64,000 bases of DNA from Xanthomonas arboricola pv. juglandis (GCF_001013475.1 NZ_JZEF01000002.1:250785-314784); one strand, 5' to 3'. Positions 12,307-21,894 are shown, numbered from the stretch's first letter. The notes: generated from the letters alone by a model not told the origin. Numbers and translations are program-made.

Positions 12307-12354
12307 CCTGGCCCGCCTGGCGGTGCTGCCGGGCGGGGAATCAGCCGGCTGGTT

Positions 12355-12534
12355 TCAGCGGTCTGCCACGGTCGACGGCGCGGTGCCCGGCGTCTTGGCC
12401 GGGGTGTCGCCATTGGCAGGAACCAGCGTGTCGGGCGCATCGCCGGCACCGCGGTCTTCATAGTGTTCGGCATCGCGCTTGCCGTGCTGTTCGCCCGGCT
12501 GGGTCGGTTGGTCGCGCAGTGGGTCGCGGGACAT
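12355..12534 (-). CDS. Small hydrophilic hypothetical protein (59 aa)
   Basis: A short minus-strand gene starts at ATG 12534 with an excellent AGGAG six bases upstream and ends at TGA 12355. The product begins MSRDPLRDQPTQPGEQHGK, continues with a DAEHYEDRGAGDAP segment, and is rich in Asp, Pro and Gly with no hydrophobic segment. It resembles the disordered small proteins often seen near stress genes, but I do not recognise a family. It is divergent from ku and convergent with the DUF779 gene. The strong ribosome binding site is the main support. Confidence 0.55.
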   Translation of the reverse strand: MSRDPLRDQPTQPGEQHGKRDAEHYEDRGAGDAPDTLVPANGDTPAKTPGTAPSTVADR

Positions 12535-12688
12535 GCGGTGCTCCTGGTCATCGGGATGGATGCGCAGTTCACCGCGCGCCTAGTGAAGGGGGCGCAGTGG
12601 CAGCTGCTGACGCACGGCTCACGCTTGGATCACGGTGGCCGCGCTACAGCTATGGGTTAACTCACACGACACCCGGAGTCACACGCCG

Positions 12689-13639
12689 ATGGCACGACCG
12701 ATCTGGACCGGAACCCTCTCGTTCGGCTTGCTCAATGTGCCGGTGTCGTTGATGTCGGGCGAGCGCAAGGTGGATCTGCATTTCCGCATGCTCGATTCGC
12801 GCGACAAGAAGCCGATCCGCTTCGAGCGCGTCAACGCCGACACCGGCGATGAGGTGCCCTGGAAGGAGATCGTCAAGGCGTTCGAATACGACAAGGGCAG
12901 CTATGTCATCGTCGAGGAGCAGGACATCCGCTCAGCCTCGCCGGAAAGCCACGAGACCGTGGAGGTGGAAACCTTTGTCGACGCCGCCGATATCGACCCG
13001 CGTTATTTCGAAAAGCCCTACATCCTGGTGCCGGGCAAGAAGGCCGAAAAAGGCTACGTGTTGCTGCGCGAGACGCTGCGCGACACCGGCAAGGTGGGCA
13101 TTGCCAAGGTGGTCATCCGCACGCGCGAATACCTGGCCGCGGTGATGCCGCAGGGCGATGCGTTGATCCTGCTGCTGCTGCGCTACCAGCAGGAAGTGGT
13201 GGACCCGCAGGACTTCAAGCTGCCGGCCGGCGCGGTGGGCGAGTACCGCATCACGCCCAAGGAACAGGAGATGGCCAAGCAGCTGATCGAGTCGATGTCC
13301 GGCACCTGGCAGCCGGAGGATTACCACGACGAGTTCCGCGGCAAGCTCGAGCAGATCCTGCGCAAGCGCATCCAGGCCAAGGGCGGCACCACCACCGTGG
13401 ATGTCGAGCCACCGCAACACGAAGACGCCAGCACCAACGTGGTCGACTTCATGTCGCTGCTGCAGAAGAGCCTGCAGGCCAATACGCGCACGCCGGCCAA
13501 GAAGAGCAGCGCGCCGGCAACCGGGTCGGCCAAAAAGACCGCCACCAAGAAAGTGGCCAAGAAGGCCACCAAGAAGACCGCGGCCAAGACCACCAAAACC
13601 ACCGCCAGCAAGGCGGCACCGCGCCGCAAGGCCGGCTAG
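12689..13639 (+). CDS. ku: Ku protein for non-homologous end joining
   Basis: 316 residues. The bacterial Ku core is clear from MARPIWTGTLSFGLLNVPVS through YILVPGKKAEKGYVLLRETL and LILLLLRYQQEVVDPQDFKL, ending near residue 260. It binds double-strand DNA ends as a homodimer and recruits LigD. The last ~50 residues are a Lys/Ala/Thr tail of KKA-type repeats, likely DNA-binding and disordered, as in long-tailed bacterial Ku proteins. ligD follows after 9 bp, so the pair is one operon. Confidence 0.95.
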   Translation: MARPIWTGTLSFGLLNVPVSLMSGERKVDLHFRMLDSRDKKPIRFERVNADTGDEVPWKEIVKAFEYDKGSYVIVEEQDIRSASPESHETVEVETFVDAADIDPRYFEKPYILVPGKKAEKGYVLLRETLRDTGKVGIAKVVIRTREYLAAVMPQGDALILLLLRYQQEVVDPQDFKLPAGAVGEYRITPKEQEMAKQLIESMSGTWQPEDYHDEFRGKLEQILRKRIQAKGGTTTVDVEPPQHEDASTNVVDFMSLLQKSLQANTRTPAKKSSAPATGSAKKTATKKVAKKATKKTAAKTTKTTASKAAPRRKAG

Positions 13640-13648
13640 GCCCCGCCC

Positions 13649-16429
13649 ATGTCATTGCACGATTACAACGCCAAGCGCCGCTTCGACCAGACCCCGGAGC
13701 CGGCCGGCGACACGCCGGCGCGCGCCAGCAGGCAGCCGATCTTCGTCGTGCAGTTGCACCACGCCAGCTCGCGCCATTACGACTTCCGTCTGGAAGCCGA
13801 CGGCGTGCTCAAGAGTTGGGCCGTGCCGAAGGGCCCATCGTTGCGCGTGGGCGAAAAGCGCCTGGCAGTTCAGGTGGAGGATCACCCGCTGTCGTATGCC
13901 AGCTTCCAGGGCGATATTCCGCAAGGCCACTACGGCGCCGGGCATGTCGATGTGTTCGACCACGGGCATTGGCAGTGCGAAGGCGATGCGTTGGCGGCAC
14001 TGGAAGCCGGCAAGCTGGAATTCGAACTGCAGGGCACGCTGCTGCGCGGCGGTTTTGCATTGGTGCGCACGCAGATGCGCGGTGGCAAACCGCAATGGCT
14101 GCTGTTCAAGCGCAGCGATGCGTACGCGGCCGATCTGGATGCCGATGCGCTGGTGGCGCAGCAGGCCGCTGGCGCATCGGCTGCAGTGGCGCCGGCAACC
14201 CGTGCCAAGGCCAGCCGGGCGCGGCGCGCGCCGACGGCAACGGCGAGCGCCGAGACAACTGCAGCCGGCAAACGCGCACGCCCGGCGCGCGCGGACGCCA
14301 GGCAGTGGCGTACCCGCGCTCTGGCGCTGGACGGCGCGCGCGATGCGCCATGCCCAACCGAGCTGCGCGCGCAACTGACCTTGCTGCGCGAGCAGGCGCC
14401 GGATGGCGAGCGCTGGTTGCACGAGATCAAGTGGGACGGCTACCGCCTGCTGGCCGACATGGTCGATGGCCAGGTGCAGCTGCGCTCGCGTAACGACCAG
14501 GCCTGGACGCAGCGCTTCCCGGACGTGGTGCGCGCAGTGCAGGCCCTGCCGGTGCGCGATGCGCGCCTGGATGGCGAGCTGGTGGTGCTGGACGCGCATG
14601 GGCGCAGCGACTTCTCGGCATTGCAACGCGCGCTCGATGGCAGCGTCACGCAGCCGCTGCGTTACATCGTGTTCGACCTGCTCGGCGTGGCCGGAGTGGA
14701 TCTGCGCGACACCCCGCTGCTGCAACGCAAGCAGTTGCTGCACGACGTGCTGGGCGATGTGCCGGGCACGCTGGCGTTTAGCGACCATGTGATCGGCCAC
14801 GGCCCGGAAGTCTTTGCGGCCAGTGCCGGCACCGGCTGGGAAGGCATCGTCAGCAAGCTCGCCGATGCACGGTATCGTGAAGGGCGCAGTGCCGATTGGG
14901 TCAAGACCAAACACGAAGACAGCGACGAGTTCGTGGTGGTGGGCTACACCGACCCCAAGGGCGCGCGCAGCGGCTTCGGCGCCTTGCTGATGGCGCAGCG
15001 CGAGGGCAAGACGCTGCGTTACGTCGGGCGTGTGGGCACCGGCTTCGACGATGCCTTGCTCGGCAAGATCACCGCGCTGTTGCAGGCGCTGCACAGCGAC
15101 ACCGCCACGCTGGAATTGCCGACGCACATCCCCGGGCGGCCACGCGATGTGCATTGGGTACGGCCGGTCTTGATCGCCGAGGTCGCCTTTCGCGGCTGGG
15201 CGAAGGAAGGTCTGCTGCGGCAGGCCGCATTCAAGCGTCTACGCGAGGACAAGCCCATGAGCGAGTTGGGCGGTGACCGCGCCACGCCAGGCAAGGCGCG
15301 TGCTGCGGGTAAGGGCGGTGCTGCGACCACGGCCGCTGCACCTGCGCGCAAGGCGGCAACGAAGAAAACCTCCAGAACGACGGTCGAAGTATCCACCAGC
15401 ACCGCCAGCAAGCGCGTGCGGTCGACGGCATCGAAGACGACCGCGACCACGACATCCAAAAAGGCTGCAGCGCCCACGTCCACGGTCTCCAAATCCACGG
15501 CGTCCAAGTCCACAACATCCAAATCCAAATCCAAATCCACGTCCACGTCCACGTCCACGGACGGCATCACCATCACCCATCCCGAGCGGGTAGTGTTTCC
15601 TGCAGCGGGCATCAGCAAAGGCGATGTGGCCGACTATTACCGCGCAGTGGCGCCGCTGGTGCTGGCAGAGATCGCACGCCGCCCCTTGTCGCTGCTGCGC
15701 TGCCCCGATGGCGCCGGTGGCGACTGCTTCTTCCAGAAGCACGAAGGCCGCCACCTGGGCACGCATATCAAGGCGATTCCGCTGCAGCAGAAGAGCGGCA
15801 CCGAGGACTACATCTACGTCGAGGATGCCGCCGGCCTGCTCGAGCTGGTGCAGATGAACACGCTGGAACTGCATCCCTGGGGCGCGCAGGTCGACGATGC
15901 GGAGCATCCGGATCGGCTGGTGTTCGACCTGGACCCCGGCGACGGGGTGTCCTGGGCCGACGTGGTGGCGGCCGCGCGCGACATCCGCGCCAAGCTGCGC
16001 AGTGCAGGCCTGGAGAGTGCGGTGCGCCTGTCCGGCGGCAAGGGCCTGCATGTGGTGGTGCCGATCGTGCCGGAAGCGGACTGGGAGCAGGCGCGCGATT
16101 TCTGCGAGGCCTTCGCCCAGGCACTGGCAACGCACGCCCCGGACCGCTACGTGGCCACCATGAGCAAGGCCAAGCGCCACGGCGTGATCTTCGTCGACTG
16201 GCTGCGCAACGGGCGCGGCAATACCAGCGTGTGTTCGTGGTCGCTGCGCGCACGCGAAAAGGCCACCGTCGCCGTGCCGCTACGCTGGGAAGAACTCGGC
16301 AAGATCAGCGGCCCGGATGCCTTCCCGATGGACAAGGCCCTGCAGCGTGCCAAGCGTCAGCGTGCAGATCCCTGGGAATCGGTGCTGGCGTTGCAGCAAT
16401 ACTTGCCCACCGGCGACGACAACCACTAA
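13649..16429 (+). CDS. ligD: Multifunctional ATP-dependent DNA ligase LigD
   Basis: 926 residues with all three activities in the order phosphoesterase, ligase, polymerase. The 3'-phosphoesterase module (~1-150) shows LHHASSRHYDFRLEADG and GHYGAGHVDVFDHG. The ATP ligase module (~235-525) has the lysine motif HEIKWDGYRLLAD near 258. A low-complexity Ser/Thr/Lys/Ala linker runs from ~530 to 640. The AEP-type polymerase (~643-920) begins ITHPERVVFP and has the metal-binding VFDLDPGDGVSWAD near 759. It fills and seals ends held by Ku, encoded immediately upstream. Confidence 0.95.
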   Translation: MSLHDYNAKRRFDQTPEPAGDTPARASRQPIFVVQLHHASSRHYDFRLEADGVLKSWAVPKGPSLRVGEKRLAVQVEDHPLSYASFQGDIPQGHYGAGHVDVFDHGHWQCEGDALAALEAGKLEFELQGTLLRGGFALVRTQMRGGKPQWLLFKRSDAYAADLDADALVAQQAAGASAAVAPATRAKASRARRAPTATASAETTAAGKRARPARADARQWRTRALALDGARDAPCPTELRAQLTLLREQAPDGERWLHEIKWDGYRLLADMVDGQVQLRSRNDQAWTQRFPDVVRAVQALPVRDARLDGELVVLDAHGRSDFSALQRALDGSVTQPLRYIVFDLLGVAGVDLRDTPLLQRKQLLHDVLGDVPGTLAFSDHVIGHGPEVFAASAGTGWEGIVSKLADARYREGRSADWVKTKHEDSDEFVVVGYTDPKGARSGFGALLMAQREGKTLRYVGRVGTGFDDALLGKITALLQALHSDTATLELPTHIPGRPRDVHWVRPVLIAEVAFRGWAKEGLLRQAAFKRLREDKPMSELGGDRATPGKARAAGKGGAATTAAAPARKAATKKTSRTTVEVSTSTASKRVRSTASKTTATTTSKKAAAPTSTVSKSTASKSTTSKSKSKSTSTSTSTDGITITHPERVVFPAAGISKGDVADYYRAVAPLVLAEIARRPLSLLRCPDGAGGDCFFQKHEGRHLGTHIKAIPLQQKSGTEDYIYVEDAAGLLELVQMNTLELHPWGAQVDDAEHPDRLVFDLDPGDGVSWADVVAAARDIRAKLRSAGLESAVRLSGGKGLHVVVPIVPEADWEQARDFCEAFAQALATHAPDRYVATMSKAKRHGVIFVDWLRNGRGNTSVCSWSLRAREKATVAVPLRWEELGKISGPDAFPMDKALQRAKRQRADPWESVLALQQYLPTGDDNH
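15486..15558 (+). repeat. Hexamer-rich tandem repeat inside the LigD linker
   Basis: The coding strand repeats units of the type TCCAAA / TCCACG many times, encoding a Ser-Lys / Ser-Thr run between the ligase and polymerase domains. Such in-frame repeats can change length by slippage without breaking the gene, so linker length may vary among strains. Confidence 0.7.
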
Positions 16430-16610
16430 GAGCCAACAAGACGGCTGCGCCGCCACCAGGCGGGCGCGGTCGATGCTCGGAGCCCGGCATGTAACGCGTA
16501 CATCGCGGCTCCTGCGCGCAGCCCGCACCGACCCGACGACTGCTCGCTACGTTCATTCGATCAGACACGCATCACGCACACAGCCTGACCATGTGCACCG
16601 ACCCTCTCGA

Positions 16611-16722
16611 CAGGCCCTTGCCCGCTCACCGTCGCGGGACCTTACGCGGCATGGATGCCGCGTAAGAGCCTACAAGGACGTACTTGCGGCGTGTCCTGCG
16701 AGGGTGGGCGGGCAAGGGCCCT
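16611..16722. repeat. Large palindromic intergenic element
   Basis: In the 350-bp gap between ligD and lldD, an outer inverted repeat (GGCCCTTGCCCGC type arms at about 16611-16640 and 16692-16722) encloses a perfect hairpin: CTTACGCGGCAT at 16641-16652, GG, then ATGCCGCGTAAG at 16655-16666. The whole can fold into one long cruciform or RNA stem. It resembles dispersed repeat elements of Xanthomonas and could act as a bidirectional terminator for the convergent genes. The rest of the gap shows nothing else. Confidence 0.65.
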
Positions 16723-16782
16723 GCAGCCAAGTCGCAGACCACCCGCTCTCAGCTACCAACGCATCCCAAATCCCGAATCCCA

Positions 16783-17943
16783 TCAAGGCGAGACCACGTT
16801 CTCCCGCGTCACCCGGCTCAACGCATCGCTGCTGATCTCGGCAATCGAATGGGTGCCGGTCAAGGTCATCGCCACGCGCATCTCGCGCTCGATCAGGGTC
16901 AGCAGATTCTCCACGCCGGCCTGGCCGCCGGCCGCCAGCGCATAGACGAACGCGCGCCCCAGCAGCACCGCATCGGCGCCCAGCGCCAGCATGCGTACCA
17001 CGTCCAGGCCGCTGCGGATGCCCGAGTCGGCCAGGATCTTCAGCTGCCCCTTCACCGCATCGGCTATGGCCGGCAATGCGCGCGCGCTGGACAGCACGCC
17101 GTCGAGCTGGCGGCCGCCATGGTTGGACACCACGATGCCGTCGGCGCCGAAGCGCACCGCATCGCGCGCATCGTCCGGGTCCAGGATGCCCTTGATCACC
17201 ATCGGCCCGGTCCAGAACTCGCGGATCCATTCCAGGTCTTTCCAGGCGATGGACGGGTCGAAGTTGGCGCCCAGCCAGCCGATGTAGTCCTGCAGGCCGG
17301 TCGGGCTGCCGCGGTAGGTCGAGATATTGCCTAAGTCGTGCGGGCGACCCAGCAAGCCCACGTCCCAGGCCCAGCGCGGATGCGTCACCGCCTGCAGCAT
17401 GCGCCGCAGCGACGCATTGGGCCCGCTCATGCCCGAGTGCGCATCGCGGTAGCGCGCGCCCGGCGTGGGCATGTCCACGGTGAACACCAGTGTGGTCACC
17501 CCGGCCGCCTTGGCGCGCTCCAGCGCGTTGCGCATGAAGCCGCGGTCCTTGAGCACGTACAGCTGGAACCACATCGGCCGCGCGATCGCCGGCGCCACTT
17601 CCTCGATCGGGCACACCGACACCGTGGACAACGTAAACGGGATCCCGCGTGCGGCCGCCGCGCGCGCGGCCTGCACTTCGCCACGCCGCGCGTACATGCC
17701 GGTCAGCCCGACCGGCGCCAACGCCACCGGCATCGCCAGCGTCTCGCCGAACAGTTCGGTGCCCAGGCTCAGGTCCGACATGTTGCGCAGCACCCGCTGG
17801 CGCAGCGCGATATCGGCCAGATCCGCGACATTGCGCCGCAAGGTGTGCTCGGCGTACGCCCCGCCATCGATGTAGTGGAACAGGAACGGCGGCAGGCGCG
17901 CCTGCGCGGCGGCACGGTAGTCGGAAGCGGCGGAAATGATCAT
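16783..17943 (-). CDS. lldD: L-lactate dehydrogenase, FMN-dependent
   Basis: 386 residues, the length of Xanthomonas LldD. It begins [20 protein letters not shown] and continues with [18 protein letters not shown]-site motifs include [16 protein letters not shown] and [20 protein letters not shown]; the catalytic His and Arg are in [13 protein letters not shown] (~275) and the phosphate-binding region is [20 protein letters not shown]. It oxidises L-lactate to pyruvate at the inner membrane and passes electrons to the respiratory chain. It stands alone here, without lldP or lldR. Confidence 0.95.
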   Translation of the reverse strand: MIISAASDYRAAAQARLPPFLFHYIDGGAYAEHTLRRNVADLADIALRQRVLRNMSDLSLGTELFGETLAMPVALAPVGLTGMYARRGEVQAARAAAARGIPFTLSTVSVCPIEEVAPAIARPMWFQLYVLKDRGFMRNALERAKAAGVTTLVFTVDMPTPGARYRDAHSGMSGPNASLRRMLQAVTHPRWAWDVGLLGRPHDLGNISTYRGSPTGLQDYIGWLGANFDPSIAWKDLEWIREFWTGPMVIKGILDPDDARDAVRFGADGIVVSNHGGRQLDGVLSSARALPAIADAVKGQLKILADSGIRSGLDVVRMLALGADAVLLGRAFVYALAAGGQAGVENLLTLIEREMRVAMTLTGTHSIAEISSDALSRVTRENVVSP

Positions 17944-18079
17944 CGAAGACGAACGGCAGCGGCGGGTTAGCCGCTGAGTGTAAGACCATCGGTGTGGCCG
18001 GTGGACCGCTGCGCGATCTGCAGGACGCAAGCCCGGCAAGGCCCAGCGCAGCGGTGCTGCGCCGCAGCCTTATCAACTC

Positions 18080-18646
18080 TCACCACACCAGCGGCAGCAG
18101 GCGCCGGCTCTGCGCTGCATAAGCCGGGTAAGCCAGCGGAAAGGCACGCTGCAACGCGGCCTCTTCGATACGGATGCGGTGCAGGAAGACCCAGGTCACC
18201 GGCACCACGATCGCCGCCACCGACAACCCATTGCCCATGCCCAGCGCCAGCCCGTAGAACGCCATCAGCGCGCCGGTATAGGACGGGTGACGCAGCCAGC
18301 GGTATGGGCCGCTGCGCACCAGTTGGTGGTCGGGCTGGATGGTCACATCCACCGTGAACCAGCGTGCCAGCACCTGGATGGCCCATACGCGCAACGCCAG
18401 CCCACTGACGATCAGGGCGCAGCCGGCCCACTGCAGCGGTGCGTACCAGCCCTGCGGCCAGCGCGCCAGCCCGCTATAGGCCAGCGCCACCGCAATGGCT
18501 ACCGCCACAGACAGCACCCACCACAGCTGCTGCAGCGTGCCCTGGTCGTGCGCGCCGCCATCGTTGGCGCGGCGACGGCGGCTGAGCAGCAGTTCATAGC
18601 CCCCCCAGACCAGAGTGAGGGCGAGAAACAGACTGGAAGCAGACAT
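18080..18646 (-). CDS. Membrane methyltransferase, isoprenylcysteine carboxyl methyltransferase (ICMT) family
   Basis: 188 residues with about four to five transmembrane segments. The C-terminal half has the family hallmark VRSGPYRWLRHPSYTGALMA (~112-131) that binds S-adenosylmethionine, plus RIRIEEAALQRAFPLAYPAY near the end. In bacteria these proteins methylate unknown substrates, probably isoprenoid or lipid related. The start is ATG 18646, with GGAG eight bases upstream. It lies convergent to nothing obvious and 130 bp upstream of lldD on the same strand. Confidence 0.8.
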   Translation of the reverse strand: MSASSLFLALTLVWGGYELLLSRRRRANDGGAHDQGTLQQLWWVLSVAVAIAVALAYSGLARWPQGWYAPLQWAGCALIVSGLALRVWAIQVLARWFTVDVTIQPDHQLVRSGPYRWLRHPSYTGALMAFYGLALGMGNGLSVAAIVVPVTWVFLHRIRIEEAALQRAFPLAYPAYAAQSRRLLPLVW

Positions 18647-18801
18647 GGCGTGACTCCGTGGCGATGGGTGGGCTGGTGATGTCAGTGTGCGCACGCGCCG
18701 CATGGATCGCAGGGGCCGCAGGTCATTGATCCCACCTGCCGGAAGTCACTTTCTGCACGCGCACCATTGCCGAGTGGCCGCGCGGCGGTCAGCATCGCCA
18801 C

Positions 18802-19905
18802 ATGACATGCCTCCTGCGCGACATCACCAAACCGCTGAACCTGGCCGGCGTGCTCACCATCGTCGGGGTCATGCTGTCGTTCGGCCCGGAGCTGCCACCG
18901 TATGGGCAATGGCGCTGGACCACGTTGATCGCCTTCACCCTGCTGTTCCTGTTGCGTTCCCTTCTGCCGCCACGGCCGCTGCCGCAGCATGGCGCCCTGT
19001 TGCTGCAGGCATTGCTGGCGGTGGCCATGGTCTGGCTGGAGCCGCGCACCGGTACTTCGCCGGTGCTACTGGTGCTGGTGGTCGCGCAGGCGGCGATGCG
19101 CTGGCAACCGCCGCAGGTACTGGCGTTGATGCTGGCGCTCAATGCGGCCATGTATGCGGTCTTCGTGCAGGCGCACATGCCGCGCCCACTGCTGGTGGTG
19201 ATCATCTACACCAGCTTCCAAGCCTTTGCCGCGCTGACCGCGCATTACGCGCGCAGCGCCGAGCGCGCGCGCGATGCGCTGGCCTACGTCAATGCTGACC
19301 TGCTGGCCACCCGCGCGCTGCTGGCCGACAGCGCGCGCGATGCCGAGCGCCTGCGCCTGGCGCGCGAGTTGCACGATGTGGCCGGGCACAAGCTCACCGC
19401 CATGCGCATCAACCTGCGCCTGCTCGGTGCCGACCCGGCGCTGGCGCGGCGCGACGAGGTCGCGGTGGTGGAGCAGCTGTCGGCCGAACTGCTGTCGGAC
19501 ATCCGCAACGTGGTGCAGTCGCTGCGCGACGATCAGGGCCTGGACCTGCAGACCGCCTTGCGCGCGCTGGCCGCACCGTTCCCACGCCCGGCGCTGCGCC
19601 TGCAGATCGACCCGGCCGTGCGCATCACCGATGCCCGCGTGGCCGAGCTGCTGTTGCGGCTGGTGCAGGAGGCGCTGACCAACGCGGTGCGGCATGCCGA
19701 CGCCAACGAGGTCGCGGTGCACCTGCAGTGCGTGGGCGCGCAGCTGCAGGTGGACATCTGCGACGATGGCCGCCGGGCCGAGCGCATCCGCGAAGGCAAC
19801 GGCATCACCGGCATGCGCGAACGCCTGGCCGCCCTGCACGGGCAGCTTGAGCTTGGCCGCACGCCCACTGGCGGCATGCACCTGATCGCGAGGCTACCGG
19901 CATGA
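18802..19905 (+). CDS. Sensor histidine kinase (NarX/DesK class)
   Basis: 367 residues. The N-terminus has about five hydrophobic helices (residues ~12-150) with no large periplasmic loop, so it may sense the membrane itself. The HisKA_3 dimerisation helix carries the phosphorylatable His in LARELHDVAGHKLTAMRINL (~195). The HATPase part shows RLVQEALTNAVRHADANEVA (N box), CDDGRRAER and GNGITGMRERLAALHG (G boxes). Its stop overlaps the start of the response-regulator gene (ATGA). The neighbouring ICMT-like gene is divergent and a possible target. Confidence 0.9.
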   Translation: MTCLLRDITKPLNLAGVLTIVGVMLSFGPELPPYGQWRWTTLIAFTLLFLLRSLLPPRPLPQHGALLLQALLAVAMVWLEPRTGTSPVLLVLVVAQAAMRWQPPQVLALMLALNAAMYAVFVQAHMPRPLLVVIIYTSFQAFAALTAHYARSAERARDALAYVNADLLATRALLADSARDAERLRLARELHDVAGHKLTAMRINLRLLGADPALARRDEVAVVEQLSAELLSDIRNVVQSLRDDQGLDLQTALRALAAPFPRPALRLQIDPAVRITDARVAELLLRLVQEALTNAVRHADANEVAVHLQCVGAQLQVDICDDGRRAERIREGNGITGMRERLAALHGQLELGRTPTGGMHLIARLPA

Positions 19906-20534
19906 GTGCCCATCGCATCGCGTTGGCCGACGACCAGATCCTGGTCCGCGCCGGCCTGCGCGCGCTGTTGCAGCAACAGGGCGTGGAGGTGGTCTGCGAG
20001 GCCGACGACGGCCAGGCATTGCTGGATGCGCTGAGCACCACCTCGGTGGATGTGGTGCTCAGCGACATCCGCATGCCCGGCGTGGACGGCATCCAGGCGC
20101 TGCAGCAACTGCGCGCCCGTGGCGACCGCACCCCGGTGCTGCTGCTGACCACCTTCGACGACAGCGACCTGCTGCTGCGCGCCACCGAGGCCGGCGCGCA
20201 GGGCTTCCTGCTCAAGGACGCCGCCCCGGAAGACCTGCGCGAGGCGATCGAGCGGGTGGCCCACGGCGAGACCCTGCTGCAGCCGGTCAGCACCGACCCG
20301 GTACGGGCGCGTTACCAGTTCCGCGACCAGCAGCCCCCGCGCGAGACCTTCAGCGAGCGCGAGGTGGCGATCCTGCGCCTGCTCGCCGGCGGCTATTCCA
20401 ACAAGGAGATCGCCCGCACCCTGTTCCTGGCCGAAGGCACGGTGAAGAACTACGTCTCCACCATTCTGGAAAAGCTCGGCACCCGCGACCGCACAAGGGC
20501 GGTGTTGAAGGCGATCACGTTGCGGGTGATTTGA
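19902..20534 (+). CDS. LuxR/NarL-type response regulator
   Basis: 210 residues. The receiver domain has the acidic pair in IALADDQILVRAGLRALLQQ, the phosphoacceptor Asp in VLSDIRMPGVDGIQALQQL (~54) and the conserved Lys in GFLLKDAAPEDL. The C-terminal LuxR helix-turn-helix is FSEREVAILRLLAGGYSNKE followed by IARTLFLAEGTVKNYVSTIL. It is translationally coupled to the kinase upstream, with which it forms a two-component pair. Confidence 0.93.
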   Translation: MSAHRIALADDQILVRAGLRALLQQQGVEVVCEADDGQALLDALSTTSVDVVLSDIRMPGVDGIQALQQLRARGDRTPVLLLTTFDDSDLLLRATEAGAQGFLLKDAAPEDLREAIERVAHGETLLQPVSTDPVRARYQFRDQQPPRETFSEREVAILRLLAGGYSNKEIARTLFLAEGTVKNYVSTILEKLGTRDRTRAVLKAITLRVI

Positions 20535-20577
20535 GGGCGGGGATTGGGGAGTCGGGAGTGGGGAGTGGTCAGAGCGG

Positions 20578-20728
20578 ACTCAGGAATCGGGAATCGGGAA
20601 TCGGGAATCGCAAGAGCTGGGGCGGGGTGAGGGTACGGGGCAGAGCCACTCCTGAGATGAGATGGCACGAGGCTTCGCCCGTACCCTCATCCGCCCCTGC
20701 GGGCACCTTCTCCCGCAGGGAGAAGGAA
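20578..20728. repeat. Interspersed repeats behind the two-component operon
   Basis: The gap 20535-21101 (567 bp) contains two recognisable elements. First, tandem GGGAATC units at about 20586-20610 ending in GGGAATCGCAAGAGC, which recur near 27150-27178 and, inverted, near 27826-27857. Second, a CCCTCATCCGCCC .. CTTCTCCCGC .. GGAGAAGG element at 20682-20728, which recurs inverted at 36079-36125. Both are short Xanthomonas-type intergenic repeats. The remainder of the gap shows no gene I can support. Confidence 0.65.
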
Positions 20729-21101
20729 CAGCCGGCGGTCAGCCCGGAGCGCTGGTCGTCTGCCCTTCGCTGGCCGAGTTCGCTGTTGTCGGTGCTGGCG
20801 TTGGCCCATTCGGCTCAGTCGAAGGGCGGTCCTCCCAGCCGAAGGGCGGGGCTCTGCGGAGCTGTCACCGCCGCATGCGGGAACTGGCGCAACGCTCGGA
20901 CACATCGCCACCATGGTGCATGACGCGCTCTCGCCGGATTGCATGGCGTTGTTTCATAAGGAATTTCCCGGCTTCGGCAGGATTGGGCAACAACCGTAAG
21001 GTTGCCGTCAGGTCGTGCGGGCGGCCAGGCGGGAAGGTCGTCCGGCGGCCACCGAGGTCGCTCGGGGACGCGCCGCGCTCCGGTCCGCTGCGGAGTCCGT
21101 C

Positions 21102-21560
21102 ATGCGCCTGGTCCGGTATCTGTTCGTGCTGATCGTCGTGCTGTCCACCAGCGCCTGGGCGGCGCCCACCCAGGCCGACTTGCCGATCGCCTGGGTCCAG
21201 GCCGCGCTGCATACCCAGCCGCCAACCGAGCGCGACCTGCGCGTCGGCGTGGCGCCCTGCGACCTGACCGCGCAGGGCGCAGCGGCCCGGACCTGCGACA
21301 GCTTGTTCGCCCATACCGACCAGGGCGGTTGCAGCCGGGGCCCGGCCTGTGGGCCAAGGGCAGGGCGCGGCGTTGGCAGCACCCACCGCGTCGGCACCGG
21401 CACGCCCGGCGCGTGGTCTAGCCGCGGCCAGTTCAAGGTGGCTTTCAGCAACGGCTCCGAGCGCGATGACCGGCTGCACCCGGTGGCGCCGCACTGCACC
21501 ACCGGCCTGGCGGACGCGCCGGCCGGCATCCAGCCGCGCGCGCCGGACTGCGTGGGGTAA
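21102..21560 (+). CDS. Exported hypothetical protein (152 aa)
   Basis: ATG 21102 has GGAG six bases upstream. The product starts with a clear signal peptide, MRLVRYLFVLIVVLSTSAWA, with probable cleavage before APTQAD. The mature part has several cysteines (VAPCDL, RTCDSL, GGCSRGPACG, PHCTTG, PDCVG), suggesting disulfides in the periplasm or outside. I do not recognise a family. The C-terminal half is low in hydrophobic residues and resembles read-through of GC-rich DNA, so a decayed gene is possible. Confidence 0.5.
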   Translation: MRLVRYLFVLIVVLSTSAWAAPTQADLPIAWVQAALHTQPPTERDLRVGVAPCDLTAQGAAARTCDSLFAHTDQGGCSRGPACGPRAGRGVGSTHRVGTGTPGAWSSRGQFKVAFSNGSERDDRLHPVAPHCTTGLADAPAGIQPRAPDCVG

Positions 21561-21817
21561 GAAACGTCGCCAGGTGTCGTTGGCGACACCGCGGCAGGCC
21601 TGCCTGCCGCCATCTACGGTTGGCCGGAGCGCCCGGCAATGCGCACGCCAGCCAGGTCACAGCGAGATATATCGCGACCGCCAGGAGTCTCCTCCGTGGC
21701 AGCTGGTCCAGTGTGCAGGTCGACCGTAGGTGCCAGCGGCAGTGGTTTGGTCGTCGCTGGCCCAGGTCCCGTGCATGCGCACGCTATGCCGCGCCGACGC
21801 ACTGCATCAACGCACTG

Positions 21818-21858
21818 CGTCAACACACCGCAACAACACACCGCAACAACACACCGCC
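21818..21858. repeat. 13-bp tandem repeat
   Basis: The unit AACAACACACCGC occurs about three times in a row in the 334-bp gap 21561-21894, preceded by a degenerate ACTGC(A/G)TCAAC doublet. No gene is evident in this gap. Confidence 0.6.
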
Positions 21859-21894
21859 TGGCGGCGAGCCGCCAGACGGTTGTCGACGCAGGGC

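Noticed and set aside
12463..12660. 65-codon plus-strand frame with a hydrophobic N-terminus
   Set aside because: Mostly antisense of the 59-residue minus-strand gene, which has the much better ribosome binding site.
20581..20612. Possible CRISPR-like tandem repeat
   Set aside because: Units are only about 7 bases and contiguous, with no spacers of constant length and no cas genes.
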